The notes: generated by a model from the letters alone, not told the origin. A DNA stretch of 46,288 nucleotides from an uncultured Campylobacter sp. (GCA_900539505.1 UQCL01000012.1:1-46288), one strand, 5' to 3'. Positions 6,528 through 15,342 are shown, counted from the first letter of the stretch. Numbers and translations: made by a program.

Positions 6528-9179
6528 ATGGCAGATTTTTACGACGCGAAAGCCGTAGAGGAGAGCTTTTATAAAATTTGGGAGCAGCGCGGCTACTTTG
6601 AGATCGATGGAAATAAAGATATCCAGCAAAAAGGCAAAAACTTTTGCATTATGATGCCACCTCCTAACGTCACCGGAGTGCTTCATATCGGGCACTCGCT
6701 AACTTTTACATTGCAAGATATTATGACGCGATACAAGCGAATGGACGGCTACCGCACGCTATGGCAGCCGGGGTTGGACCACGCAGGCATTGCGACGCAA
6801 AACGTCGTCGAGCGCGAGCTTTTGGCGCAAGGGATCAAAAAAGAAGAGATAGGGCGCGAGGAGTTTTTAAAGCACGTTTGGCGCTGGAAGGAACAAAGCG
6901 GCGGGCAGATTGTAAAGCAGATGAAGCGCCTTGGCGTCACACCTGCGTGGAGCAGACAGCGATTTACTATGGATGAGGGGCTTAAAAACGCCGTGCGTAA
7001 AGCCTTCGTAAGCTTATACGACGCGGGGCTCATCGTGCGCGGCAACTATATGGTAAACTGGTGCACGCACGACGGCGCGCTAAGCGACGTGGAGGTCGAA
7101 CATAAGGAAAACAAGGGCAAGCTTTATTATTTGCGTTATTACTTTGCGGACGAGCAAAATTCAAACTCTTGCAAAGATTCGAGCGAGACGAGCCGCAACT
7201 ACATTGTTGTCGCGACGACGCGCCCCGAGACCTACTTCGGCGACACCGCCGTCATGGTAAATCCAGCGGACGAACGCTATAAAAATTTGATCGGCAAAAA
7301 AGTCGTGCTGCCGCTAATCGGCCGCGAGATAGAGATCATCGCCGACGAATACGTCGATATGAGTTTCGGAACGGGCGCCGTGAAGGTCACGCCTGCGCAC
7401 GATACCAACGACTACGAGGTCGGCAAGCGCCACGAGCTGGGCTTTATCACGGTATTTGACGAAAAAGGAATTTTAAACGAGCAGTGCGGTAAATTTCAAG
7501 GCTTAGAGCGGCTTGCCGCGCGCGATCAGATCGTAGCGGAGCTCGAGCGGCTGGGCTTTATCGAAAAAATCGAGGACTACGAAAATCAAGTCGGCTACTG
7601 CTACCGCTGCAAAAACGTCGTCGAGCCGTACATCTCGCAGCAGTGGTTCGTGCGCGCAGATATCGCAAAAGAGGCGATCTCTAAGGTAAATTCCGGCGAG
7701 GCGGAATTTTTCCCGAAGCACTGGATCAATAGCTTCAACGCCTGGATGCGCGAGCTGAAGGACTGGTGTATCAGTCGCCAGCTCTGGTGGGGGCATAGAA
7801 TTCCCGTTTTTTACTGCGACTACGGTCATCAGTGGGCGGATGAGCGCGAGAGTCCCGATGCCTGCCCAAAATGCGGCAGCAAAAATTTTACTCAAGATCC
7901 CGATGTGCTCGATACGTGGTTTTCAAGCGGTCTTTGGCCGATCAGTACGCTTGGCTGGGGCAACGGCGAGGCACTGAAAAACGAGAAGTGGTTTGAGGAG
8001 GATTTGAGCGAATTTTATCCGAATACCATGCTGATTACGGGCTTTGATATTTTGTTTTTCTGGGTCGCGCGTATGATGTTTCAGTGCCAAAACGCCATGG
8101 GTGAGCTGCCGTTTCGCGACATCTACCTGCATGCTCTGGTTAAGGATAAAGACGGCAAAAAGATGAGCAAATCGAGCAAAAACGTAGTCGATCCGCTGCT
8201 AAAAATCGATGAATTTAGCGCAGATATTTTGCGCTTTACGCTTACGATTTTGTGCGTGCAGGGGCGCGATTTGCGCCTTAGCGACGATAAGCTTTTGATA
8301 TATCGAAATTTTACGAATAAGCTCTATAATGCGAGCAAATTTTTGCTTTTAAACGCTTCTAAATTTGACGATTTGGACGCAGCGCAGATCAAAACGAGCC
8401 TCGGCAAATATATGCTTTCGCGCTTTAATTGCTGCGTGAGCGCAGTGCGGGAAAATTTAGACGAATACCGCTTCAACGACGCTGCGACCGAGCTTTATAA
8501 GTTTTTTTGGGACGAGTTTTGTGACTGGGGCATTGAGCTTAGTAAAGCGGACAAGGCTGCGATAGGCGAGCTGGGGATGATTTTTAAAGAGGCGATGAAG
8601 CTACTAAGCCCATTTATGCCGTTTCTAAGCGAGTATCTGTATCAGGAGCTAAGCGGCACGAAGCTGCAAGACGCGCGCTCCATCATGGTGATGCGATACC
8701 CGCAGCTGGGTGGGCGCGACGAGCGGATCGAAGAGCTGTTTTCGCTGCTCATCGAAGCGATCGTTAGCATTCGCCGCGCAAAGGCGACGATCGAGCTCGG
8801 CAATGCGCGCGTAGCCAAAGCCTACGTCAAATCCGCAGTCGATCTAAGCGCCGCCGCAGACTACATCAAAACGCTAGCAAAGGTAGATGAAGTGGAATTT
8901 ACGCAGCAAAATATCGCAAATTCCGCCCGCGACGTAAGCGAGAGGCTAGAAACTTTCGTGCCGCTTGAGGGGGTCGATCTTAGCGGCGTGATTTCGCGCC
9001 TTAACGCGCAAAAAGCCAAGCTGCAAAAAGAGATCGAAAAGCTTTCAAGCATGCTAAATAACGAGAAATTCGTAGCCTCCGCTCCACAAGCCGTGGTCGA
9101 AGCCAACCGCGAAGGACTGCAAAGCGCGCAGGAAAAATTCGCCAAAGTATGCGACGAGCTAAAGGCGTTTGGCGAGTAG
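6528..9179 (+). CDS. valS: Valyl-tRNA synthetase
   Basis: Charges tRNA-Val in the cytoplasm. Class I motifs: HIGH as PPPNVTGVLHIGHS (about residue 43) and KMSKS as DGKKMSKSSKN (about residue 545). The editing domain lies between (VVATTRPETYFGDTAVMV). Cysteine pairs YCYRCKNVVEPY and DACPKCGSKNF are likely zinc sites. A C-terminal coiled-coil arm (INAQKAKLQKEIEKL-like) completes the 883 residues. A small insert (EQNSNSCKDSSETS, about residue 210) is polar and variable-looking, a mild version of the inserts seen elsewhere in this window. Contains GCGGAATTT at 7701 and AAATTCCGC at 8918. Confidence 0.97.
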   Translation: MADFYDAKAVEESFYKIWEQRGYFEIDGNKDIQQKGKNFCIMMPPPNVTGVLHIGHSLTFTLQDIMTRYKRMDGYRTLWQPGLDHAGIATQNVVERELLAQGIKKEEIGREEFLKHVWRWKEQSGGQIVKQMKRLGVTPAWSRQRFTMDEGLKNAVRKAFVSLYDAGLIVRGNYMVNWCTHDGALSDVEVEHKENKGKLYYLRYYFADEQNSNSCKDSSETSRNYIVVATTRPETYFGDTAVMVNPADERYKNLIGKKVVLPLIGREIEIIADEYVDMSFGTGAVKVTPAHDTNDYEVGKRHELGFITVFDEKGILNEQCGKFQGLERLAARDQIVAELERLGFIEKIEDYENQVGYCYRCKNVVEPYISQQWFVRADIAKEAISKVNSGEAEFFPKHWINSFNAWMRELKDWCISRQLWWGHRIPVFYCDYGHQWADERESPDACPKCGSKNFTQDPDVLDTWFSSGLWPISTLGWGNGEALKNEKWFEEDLSEFYPNTMLITGFDILFFWVARMMFQCQNAMGELPFRDIYLHALVKDKDGKKMSKSSKNVVDPLLKIDEFSADILRFTLTILCVQGRDLRLSDDKLLIYRNFTNKLYNASKFLLLNASKFDDLDAAQIKTSLGKYMLSRFNCCVSAVRENLDEYRFNDAATELYKFFWDEFCDWGIELSKADKAAIGELGMIFKEAMKLLSPFMPFLSEYLYQELSGTKLQDARSIMVMRYPQLGGRDERIEELFSLLIEAIVSIRRAKATIELGNARVAKAYVKSAVDLSAAADYIKTLAKVDEVEFTQQNIANSARDVSERLETFVPLEGVDLSGVISRLNAQKAKLQKEIEKLSSMLNNEKFVASAPQAVVEANREGLQSAQEKFAKVCDELKAFGE

Positions 9180-9219
9180 TCCGCTCGTTTGAGTCTAAAT
9201 TTAAATCAAGGAGAAAAAT

Positions 9220-9366
9220 ATGTCAAAAGGTAGTATCGGTGGATTTACTTTAGGCACGGTCATAGCCGTCGCACTATCATGGGGAGCCAATAAAAGCATA
9301 ATGTGGGCGATAATCCACGGATTTTTAAGTTGGTTATACGTGATTTATTATTTCCTACTGAGGTAA
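9220..9366 (+). CDS. Small membrane protein, 48 residues
   Basis: MSKGSIGGFTLGTVIAVALS begins a 48-residue protein with one or two hydrophobic segments rich in Gly and Trp, ending WLYVIYYFLLR. A strong AAGGAG lies six bases before the ATG. It sits 40 bases after valS and may be co-transcribed with it. The sequence strongly recalls a widespread family of short uncharacterised membrane proteins in bacteria, so I consider it real; its function is unknown. Confidence 0.75.
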   Translation: MSKGSIGGFTLGTVIAVALSWGANKSIMWAIIHGFLSWLYVIYYFLLR

Positions 9367-9398
9367 AATTTCATCGGCGGCGCGCCGTTTTACGCGCT

Positions 9399-9412
9399 AA
9401 ATTTTAAAATTT
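9399..9412. repeat. 14-bp palindrome AAATTTTAAAATTT
   Basis: One of nine exact copies in the window, here between the small membrane protein and the dehydrogenase gene. The others start at 13940, 13958, 14856, 19069, 31681, 31826, 36877 and 40124. All lie in non-coding DNA (the 13940 copy begins on the last base of a stop codon). Confidence 0.85.
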
Positions 9413-9424
9413 GAAGGGTAAAAA

Positions 9425-10411
9425 ATGAGCGAAAAAATCAAAATAGCGGTTTTGGGATATGGAAATTTGGGTCGCGGCGTGGAGCTTGCCGCGCGAAATA
9501 GCAATGATATGCAGACGGTAGCGGTATTTTCTAGGCGCGATCCACACGGCGTGCAAACTTGCGGTGTGCCCGTATTTAGTGCGGATGAAATTTTATCGCA
9601 CAAGGGCAAATTTGACGTTTTAATTCTTTGCGGCGGTAGCGCGACCGATCTGCCGACGCAGACGCCGGAGTTTGCGCGAAATTTCAACGTCGTCGATAGC
9701 TTTGATACGCACGCAAAAATCCCGGAGCACTTCGCTGCGGTGGACGCCGCTGCCAAAGCGGGCGGAAATGTAGGCATTATAGCAGTAGGCTGGGATCCGG
9801 GGCTGTTTTCGCTAAGCCGCCTACTGGGCGAGAGCGTGCTGCCAAACGGCGACAGCTACACCTTTTGGGGCAAAGGCGTGAGCCAAGGCCACTCCGACGC
9901 TATCCGCAGGATCGAGGGCGTCGTGGATGCGCGCCAATACACCGTGCCGATAGAAAGCGCCTTGGGGCGAGTTCGCGCGGGCGAAAATCCGAAACTTAGC
10001 ACGCGCGAAAAACACCTGCGCGAGTGCTACGTCGTGGCCGAAGAGGGCGCCGATAAAGCGCGCATAGAAAAAGAGATAAAAACGATGCCGAATTACTTTG
10101 CCGACTACGACACGAGCGTGCATTTCGTGGGTCTTGCGACGCTTAAAAAAGAGCACGGCGGTATCCCTCACGGAGGATTCGTCCTGCGAAGCGGAGCGAC
10201 GGGCGAGCGAGGCGAAAATAAGCACCTGATCGAGTTTTCGCTAAAGCTTGACTCAAATCCAGAATTTACCGCAAGCGTGCTCGTAGCCTACGCCCGAGCG
10301 GCGTATCGTTTGGCGCAAGGAGGCGAGCGCGGCGCGTTTAGCGTATTTGACATCGCTCCGGCGCTTCTTTCGCCAAAGAGCGCAGATGAGCTAAGGCGCG
10401 AAATTTTATAA
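9425..10411 (+). CDS. ddh: meso-Diaminopimelate D-dehydrogenase
   Basis: NADPH-dependent enzyme that makes meso-diaminopimelate in one step from tetrahydrodipicolinate, for lysine and peptidoglycan. The Rossmann motif VLGYGNLGRGVE is at residue 9. Family segments VFSRRDPHGVQTCGVPVF, ILCGGSATDLPTQTPEFA, NVVDSFDTHAKIP, GWDPGLFSLSRLLGE and WGKGVSQGHSDAIRRI follow. Length 328 matches the family. An AAGGG precedes the ATG. Most Campylobacterota are thought to rely on the succinylase (DapDCE) route, so this gene may be acquired or redundant. metN follows 44 bases later. Confidence 0.92.
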   Translation: MSEKIKIAVLGYGNLGRGVELAARNSNDMQTVAVFSRRDPHGVQTCGVPVFSADEILSHKGKFDVLILCGGSATDLPTQTPEFARNFNVVDSFDTHAKIPEHFAAVDAAAKAGGNVGIIAVGWDPGLFSLSRLLGESVLPNGDSYTFWGKGVSQGHSDAIRRIEGVVDARQYTVPIESALGRVRAGENPKLSTREKHLRECYVVAEEGADKARIEKEIKTMPNYFADYDTSVHFVGLATLKKEHGGIPHGGFVLRSGATGERGENKHLIEFSLKLDSNPEFTASVLVAYARAAYRLAQGGERGAFSVFDIAPALLSPKSADELRREIL

Positions 10412-10455
10412 ATTTCTGGGGGCGTTTCGGCGGAATTATGAACGAGGAAATCTGA

Positions 10456-11445
10456 GTGATAAAGATAGAAAATTTAAAGAAATTTTACGGCAAAACCTGC
10501 GTGATCGACGATGTGAGCTTGGAGGTGAAGCAGGGCGAAATTTTTGCCATCGTCGGTCGCAGCGGTGCGGGCAAAAGTACGCTGCTGCGCTGCATAAACG
10601 GCCTTGAGGACTATCAAGAAGGAAGCCTCAAGGTAGAGGGCAGGGAGGTAAGAGAACTAAGCGGCGCTCAGATCCGCGAGCTGCGCAAAAATATCGGTAT
10701 GATTTTTCAACACTTCGCGCTGATGAGCCGCCGCAGCGTCGCGCAAAACGTCGCCACGCCGCTTGCGTTTTGGGGCCATTCCGAAGACCACACGAAGCGG
10801 CGCGTAGCCGAGCTTTTGGAGCTCGTGGGGCTTGCGGATAAAGCAAATGCCTATCCTAGCGAGCTTAGCGGCGGACAGAAGCAGCGCGTGGCGATCGCTC
10901 GCGCGCTTGCATTAAGCCCTAAAATTTTGCTTTCTGACGAGGCGACTTCGGCGCTTGATCCTAACACCACCGCTCAAATTTTATCGCTTCTGCGCCGCAT
11001 CAATCGCGAGCTGGGCATTACGATCGTGCTTGTTACGCACGAGATGGAGGTCGTAAAGGGCATCGCGCAGCGAGCGATTCTGCTTAAGGGCGGACGCGTG
11101 AGCAACTCGGGCGATATCGTCTCGCTGTTTTTGCACCCGGATGAGAATATGAAGGAGTTTTTGGGCGAGGAGGAGGTGCTGCCCGCAAGCGGCGTGAATA
11201 TCAGGCTCTTTTTCCCGCCCGCGGTCGCGTTTGACAGCGTGATCACGCACATGGCGCGCGCTTTGGAGATAAATTTTAACATCGTCTGGGGCAAGCTCGA
11301 GCGCCTCGATAAAAACGTCGTCGGAAGCCTCGTGATCAACGTGGAGCCTGCACACGTCGCGCGCGTGGAGGAGTTTATCAAAAACGCGGGCGTAATCTAC
11401 GAGATCGTATCGCAGGATGAGATCAAAGGCTGCGCCGCGATCTAG
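10456..11445 (+). CDS. metN: Methionine ABC transporter ATP-binding protein
   Basis: Cytoplasmic ATPase of the MetNIQ importer. Walker A GRSGAGKST (about residue 35), Q-loop GMIFQHFALM, signature LSGGQKQRVAIARAL, Walker B ILLSDEATSALDP, H-loop VTHEM. The C-terminal part (about residues 250-328) fits the NIL regulatory domain that binds methionine. Translation appears to start at GTG 10456. The permease gene metI, normally next, is absent: nothing codes for it before the next operon at 11880, and metQ is separate at 5518. Confidence 0.92.
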   Translation: MIKIENLKKFYGKTCVIDDVSLEVKQGEIFAIVGRSGAGKSTLLRCINGLEDYQEGSLKVEGREVRELSGAQIRELRKNIGMIFQHFALMSRRSVAQNVATPLAFWGHSEDHTKRRVAELLELVGLADKANAYPSELSGGQKQRVAIARALALSPKILLSDEATSALDPNTTAQILSLLRRINRELGITIVLVTHEMEVVKGIAQRAILLKGGRVSNSGDIVSLFLHPDENMKEFLGEEEVLPASGVNIRLFFPPAVAFDSVITHMARALEINFNIVWGKLERLDKNVVGSLVINVEPAHVARVEEFIKNAGVIYEIVSQDEIKGCAAI

Positions 11446-11825
11446 GTGCGATTTCGCGCCCTGTGCGCTTGCGCCGCACTAAATTTAAGAGCTTACGCGG
11501 CATGGCGAATTTAAAAGCTCGGGCGAGGTCGCGAACTCAAAGGCTGGCTCGGCGTTTTTGATTTGACGTGCGCGTCGTGGCATTATAAATTTTTTAATTA
11601 GTTTCACTGGCGGTTTAAATTTTTATCTCGCCGCGGTAAAGTAAGCTCGGCGATGCACTGTTGGCGTGCGCTCTGGCTAGCTTTGATTCGCGTTTAGAAT
11701 TCGACTAGCCATAGCGAGATGGTCTAAATTTCAGGGATCACTGGCGACCGAGCGCATTTAAGCCGCGCCGCGTTTGAAATTACAGGCGTTTAAATTTAAA
11801 TTTGAATTTTTTCGGAATTTCACAC
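11446..11825. other. Intergenic region after metN
   Basis: About 380 bp of non-coding DNA. I looked for a metI remnant and saw none. It has GGCGAATTT- and TTAGAATTC-type words and T-rich sequence near the end that leads into the promoter at 11846. Confidence 0.4.
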
Positions 11826-11851
11826 ATACTTCACTTTTACGGAAGTATAAT
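11826..11851 (+). promoter_or_regulatory. -10 box overlapped by an inverted repeat
   Basis: Perfect TATAAT at 11846-11851, 28 bases before the ATG at 11880. ATACTTC (11826-11832) and GAAGTAT (11842-11848) form a 7-bp inverted repeat with a 9-bp spacer whose right arm overlaps the -10. This looks like an operator; the response regulator encoded in the same operon is a natural candidate to bind it (inference). Confidence 0.6.
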
Positions 11852-11879
11852 TCCGCTAATTTCTTTTAAGGAGTACGTA

Positions 11880-12113
11880 ATGAAAAAACTTACTTTGTTT
11901 GCGCTTAGTGCGCTATTTGCTGGCACTTTTGCCGTAGCTGCCGACATGGGCATGAAAGATGAGATGAAGGACGCCAATACATCAATGCATAATAGTGCGA
12001 AAGAGATGAAAGGCGATATGAAGGATATGCACAAGGATGCTATGAAAGAGGGTAAACATATGAAGGATGAGATGAAAGGCGAAATGAAAAAAGAGATGAA
12101 AAAAGAGATGTAG
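11880..12113 (+). CDS. Secreted Met/Lys-rich small protein
   Basis: A 77-residue protein: signal peptide MKKLTLFALSALFAGTFAVA, then a highly charged mature part with about 13 methionines and several histidines in degenerate steps such as MKDEMK, EMKGDMKDMHKD and EMKKEMKKEM. There are no cysteines. Methionine- and histidine-rich periplasmic peptides often bind Cu(I) or Ag(I), but this is inference; a helical, low-complexity stress protein is an alternative. AAGGAG lies seven bases upstream of the ATG. The stop TAG overlaps the GTG start of the response regulator by one base, so the three genes form one operon. Confidence 0.82.
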   Translation: MKKLTLFALSALFAGTFAVAADMGMKDEMKDANTSMHNSAKEMKGDMKDMHKDAMKEGKHMKDEMKGEMKKEMKKEM

Positions 12114-12775
12114 TGAGTAAAATTTTACTCGTAGAGGACGATGAGACGCTTTGCGATCTCATCGGTGAATATCTAAAAGACGCGGGCTTTGACGTATGCG
12201 TTTGCAGCGACGCTCAAAGCGCCGCGGATCTTGCTTATGAGCAAAAATTCGATCTTTTTATCTTTGACGTAAAAATCCCCAAAGGTGACGGATTCTCACT
12301 TTTAAAAGAGCTGCGCAAGAGCGGCGATCGCACCCCCGCGATATTTGCCACGTCGCTAAATACGCTCGATGATCTTGAGGTCGGTTTTAAAAGCGGCTGC
12401 GACGACTATCTCAAAAAACCGTATGAACTAAAAGAGCTGCTGCTGCGCGTTAATTCGCTCATAAAGCGAAACTTCAGCCATAATTTTGATGATTTTGTAA
12501 CTATTGACGACGAGTTTAAATTTTATTTTGCAAGCAAAGAGCTACGCAGATCGGGCGCGCCCGTCGCGCTTTCAAACAAAGAGCGCGAGCTATTGGCGCT
12601 TTTTTTACAAAATAAAAACAGGCTTTTAAGCAAGGATGAAATTTTCTCCGCGATCTATGTTTTTAACGAAACGCCAAGCGAAGAAGCGCTGCGAACTTAT
12701 ATCAAAAATCTACGCCGCGTCCTAGGCGAAGAGCACATCATAAATCGCCGTAACGCAGGGTATCTGTATGTCTGA
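12113..12775 (+). CDS. OmpR/PhoB-type response regulator
   Basis: Receiver domain at residues 1-115 with acidic pocket EDD (8-10), phospho-acceptor Asp52 (FIFDVKIPKG) and Lys near 102 (YLKKPYELKEL). A winged-helix DNA-binding domain follows at about 125-220 (LSNKERELLALFLQNKNRLL, LRTYIKNLRRVLGEEHIINRRNAGY). GTG start overlaps the preceding stop; its own 3' end overlaps the kinase gene by eight bases. It probably controls its own operon, including the Met-rich peptide, but the signal is not known. Confidence 0.93.
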   Translation: MSKILLVEDDETLCDLIGEYLKDAGFDVCVCSDAQSAADLAYEQKFDLFIFDVKIPKGDGFSLLKELRKSGDRTPAIFATSLNTLDDLEVGFKSGCDDYLKKPYELKELLLRVNSLIKRNFSHNFDDFVTIDDEFKFYFASKELRRSGAPVALSNKERELLALFLQNKNRLLSKDEIFSAIYVFNETPSEEALRTYIKNLRRVLGEEHIINRRNAGYLYV

Positions 12776-13940
12776 AAAGACCGCTTTAACGCTTAAAATT
12801 TTATCTTTGTATCTCATTTCAAGTGCGTTGTTTTTGGGATATTTTTTCAAGATAAATTACAGGATGAACGAAGCCGCGCTGCTTTCGCACAGGATAAAAG
12901 AGCTAAAAGAGATCAAGATGATGATCTATATGAAAGCAAGTATGGATGGGCTGGAATCGCTAGCGGACTTTGAGCGCGAAAAGGGCGTGAGTGCGTGTAT
13001 ATTTAAGCCAAACTCTGATGAAATTTACGGCTGCGGCGGTGAGCTCGGAGCGCTTGACAAAGCAAAGCTAAAGGCGGAATTTATAAGTGGCGGTAGGCTA
13101 GGAATTTATGAGAATCTGCAAAATATGGAGGAGCGAAACGCCTTTTCCAAGGCTAAAATCATTCTGCTTGGAAGTAGCGTGCAGGGCGAAATTTTAACGC
13201 TTCGTATCAAAACAGCAGCGATGATGATAGCGCTTTTGGGCGTGATATTAGCCGTGGCGTTTTATCTGGTTCGGCTAGGCACCAAGCCGCTTTACGATAA
13301 GATCGACACGCTAAATCGCTTCATCAAGGATAGCACCCACGAGATCAATACTCCGCTTAGTATTATCTCCATGAGCGTTGAGACAATGCGGCACGCAGAG
13401 CTTGGAGAATACAACGCCAAGCGCGTTGCTAATATCGATCTTGCCGCCAAGACGCTTTCGCGCATCTACGAGGATCTCGTGTTTTTAACCTTCGGTATGA
13501 ATAAGGAGGGCGAGATTAGCTTAATCGATCTAAAGAGCCTCGTCGCTTCGCGCTGCGAATACTTCGCGCCGTTTATTCAAAAGCGCAGACTAAGCCTTAA
13601 AACCGATCTTTCTGATGCGAACATGAGCGCGAACGTCTATGAAATTTCGCGCCTGATCGACAATCTGCTAAGCAACGCCGTAAAATACGCCGATGCAGGC
13701 GGCTACGTGGATGTGCGGCTAAGGCACGGCGAGCTAGCGATCTCAAATAGCGGCGAAGGGATCGATAAGAAAAGGGGCGACGAAATTTTCAGGCGTTTTG
13801 CGCGTTTTAACTCAAGCGAGGGCGGCTTTGGAATCGGGCTTAGCATCGTAAGCGAGGTCTGCAAAAAATACTCCTTTTCTATCTCTTACGACAGCGTGCC
13901 GGGCGAGATAACGACCTTTCGCCTTACGTGGCGCGAATAA
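12768..13940 (+). CDS. Membrane sensor histidine kinase
   Basis: Partner of the response regulator just upstream. Transmembrane helix at about 7-28, a periplasmic sensor of about 120 residues with cysteines at CIFKPNSDEIYGCGG, a second helix at about 150-169, then HisKA with His191 in DSTHEINTPLSIISMS. The ATPase domain has N-box NLLSNAVKYAD, G1 NSGEGIDKK and G2 GGFGIGLSIV. Length 390. The two spaced cysteines in the sensor may bear on metal or redox sensing (inference). No HAMP domain is obvious. Confidence 0.92.
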   Translation: MSEKTALTLKILSLYLISSALFLGYFFKINYRMNEAALLSHRIKELKEIKMMIYMKASMDGLESLADFEREKGVSACIFKPNSDEIYGCGGELGALDKAKLKAEFISGGRLGIYENLQNMEERNAFSKAKIILLGSSVQGEILTLRIKTAAMMIALLGVILAVAFYLVRLGTKPLYDKIDTLNRFIKDSTHEINTPLSIISMSVETMRHAELGEYNAKRVANIDLAAKTLSRIYEDLVFLTFGMNKEGEISLIDLKSLVASRCEYFAPFIQKRRLSLKTDLSDANMSANVYEISRLIDNLLSNAVKYADAGGYVDVRLRHGELAISNSGEGIDKKRGDEIFRRFARFNSSEGGFGIGLSIVSEVCKKYSFSISYDSVPGEITTFRLTWRE

Positions 13941-14184
13941 AATTTTAAAATTTAGTGAAATTTTAAAATTTAAAAGCGGCCGCTTGCGGTTTAAATTTAA
14001 TCGTCGTTTGATCGCTTAAATTCCGCGCAAAAAGGGTCTAATTGCCGGAGCGTTTAAATTTAATCGTCGCTTGTTTTTGTTCTAAAACAGAGCGCGGAAT
14101 TTTATCAGTCGCTCGCTTTGCGCTCGTAAAATGACCCTGAAAGTTATGGATGCGGAATTTTATTCGTCCGCGATTTCATAAAAT
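13940..14184. repeat. Convergent intergenic region with palindromes and 9-mer pairs
   Basis: Starts with two copies of the palindrome AAATTTTAAAATTT (13940-13953 and 13958-13971), then the palindrome AAGCGGCCGCTT. AAATTCCGCGC (14018-14028) and GCGCGGAATTT (14092-14102) form a perfect 11-bp inverted repeat, and another GCGGAATTT lies at 14152. Sitting between convergent genes, this could terminate transcription in both directions. Confidence 0.7.
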
Positions 14185-14808
14185 TTAGCTTTTATTTCTC
14201 GATAGATATATCCAGTGGACTATATCACTAAGCGAAATCACGACAAGCATACTCATAAACATCGAGGTGGCTGTGAAAAACGATATCCAGCCAAATAGGC
14301 TCTCTCTGCTCGCAAAAGTAGGAAATATCCGTCCGCTGCCTACTCTGTGTGGGATGCCGTTTATGGCAAAATCGGCGTAGAAATAATTGTTTAATGCCCA
14401 GTAAGCGAAAGGTATAGCGAGCAATATCACAAATAGCTGCGTCTTGACGGCGGGAAGCTCTTTTTTGTATAAGAATGTGGCGATCGGACAATACACGCAA
14501 CTTAGCGCAAAAGCCGTTAAAATAGGTACCCACAATGCTGCGACGTAAAATTCCGCAAGTTGCGTATGCGGGCTTATTTTGCCGATCGCGGCGATGTTTG
14601 GAAAAAACTGCTTCATAAATTTAACGAAGTCTGCGCATGCCGCGCTTGCGTCTAAAATATTTTCGGGCAGCACGAATACGCTAAGCGCCGTGATCGCAAA
14701 CAGCGCAAAAACTGCCGCGTAAAGTCGCCCGAAAAATTTAGTAAATTTCGTATCGGGATACGGCGCCTCTTGCTCTTGCGCGCCTTGAGAATTTAGCAAA
14801 TCGCTCAT
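14185..14808 (-). CDS. Uncharacterised four-helix membrane protein
   Basis: 207 residues with about four hydrophobic segments (near 33-50, 92-112, 124-142 and 175-200). A cysteine pair-like FALSCVYCPIATFLYKKELP follows the second segment and a hydrophilic N-terminus precedes the first. I do not recognise the family. AAAGGAG lies well placed before the ATG. It contains AAATTCCGC at 14548. It is a single gene facing the sensor kinase; no functional link can be claimed. Confidence 0.75.
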   Translation of the reverse strand: MSDLLNSQGAQEQEAPYPDTKFTKFFGRLYAAVFALFAITALSVFVLPENILDASAACADFVKFMKQFFPNIAAIGKISPHTQLAEFYVAALWVPILTAFALSCVYCPIATFLYKKELPAVKTQLFVILLAIPFAYWALNNYFYADFAINGIPHRVGSGRIFPTFASRESLFGWISFFTATSMFMSMLVVISLSDIVHWIYLSRNKS

Positions 14809-15342
14809 CGCTCGCTCCTTTAATAAAATTTGCGCCTCAAAACCCGGCTTGCGCTAAATTTTAAAATTTTATGCCTTATTATCCGGTAAATTTCACAATA
14901 AGGACCTGTTTTGGAATTTTGCGGTCAAATTTGAAATAAAATTTATTAAATTTAACCAGCAAAGCTTTGTTTAAAAACAAAGCGTCGCCGCCCCTAACGC
15001 GCAGTGAGGCAGATGCAGGTTGGGGCGGTGGGGTCTGCTTGAGGTCGCGAGGCGAGGCCCAGGCAAAGCAAAAAGGGCGCTTCGCAAGCATAACCCCTTC
15101 CGCTCCACCTCTTCCGAGCAAGAATTTAAGCCTTATCGGAAGCGACAAATAAAATTTAAACCCGCGCGTAGCGTAACAATTTCTCGTATCGTCGGAGCCA
15201 GAAAGCCCCTAAAATAAAGAAAAGCCCTTTCATTTCACGCAAGCTCACAGCCAAGACCCAAAATTTAATTGCCTAACAAGAAAGCAAGTTGGCGTTGCTG
15301 CTCGCGAAATAACCGCGGAATCCTGCTAAATAAAATTTAAAT
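14809..15342. other. Intergenic region with GC-rich island and palindrome
   Basis: Holds palindrome AAATTTTAAAATTT at 14856 and a perfect 9-bp-arm palindrome at 14964-14983 (GCTTTGTTT, AA, AAACAAAGC). An unusually GC-rich stretch follows at about 14984-15150. Open frames across it are Pro/Arg/Gly-rich and look spurious. The island stands out from the AT-rich flanks and may be a dispersed repeat. Confidence 0.5.

Noticed and set aside
11446..11825. Degraded metI after metN
   Set aside because: The gap is too short for metI and none of its frames shows permease-like hydrophobic segments or the EAA motif.
14967..15217. Overlapping frames of 61-89 codons on both strands
   Set aside because: They mirror the GC-rich island, have skewed Pro/Arg/Gly composition and lack start signals.
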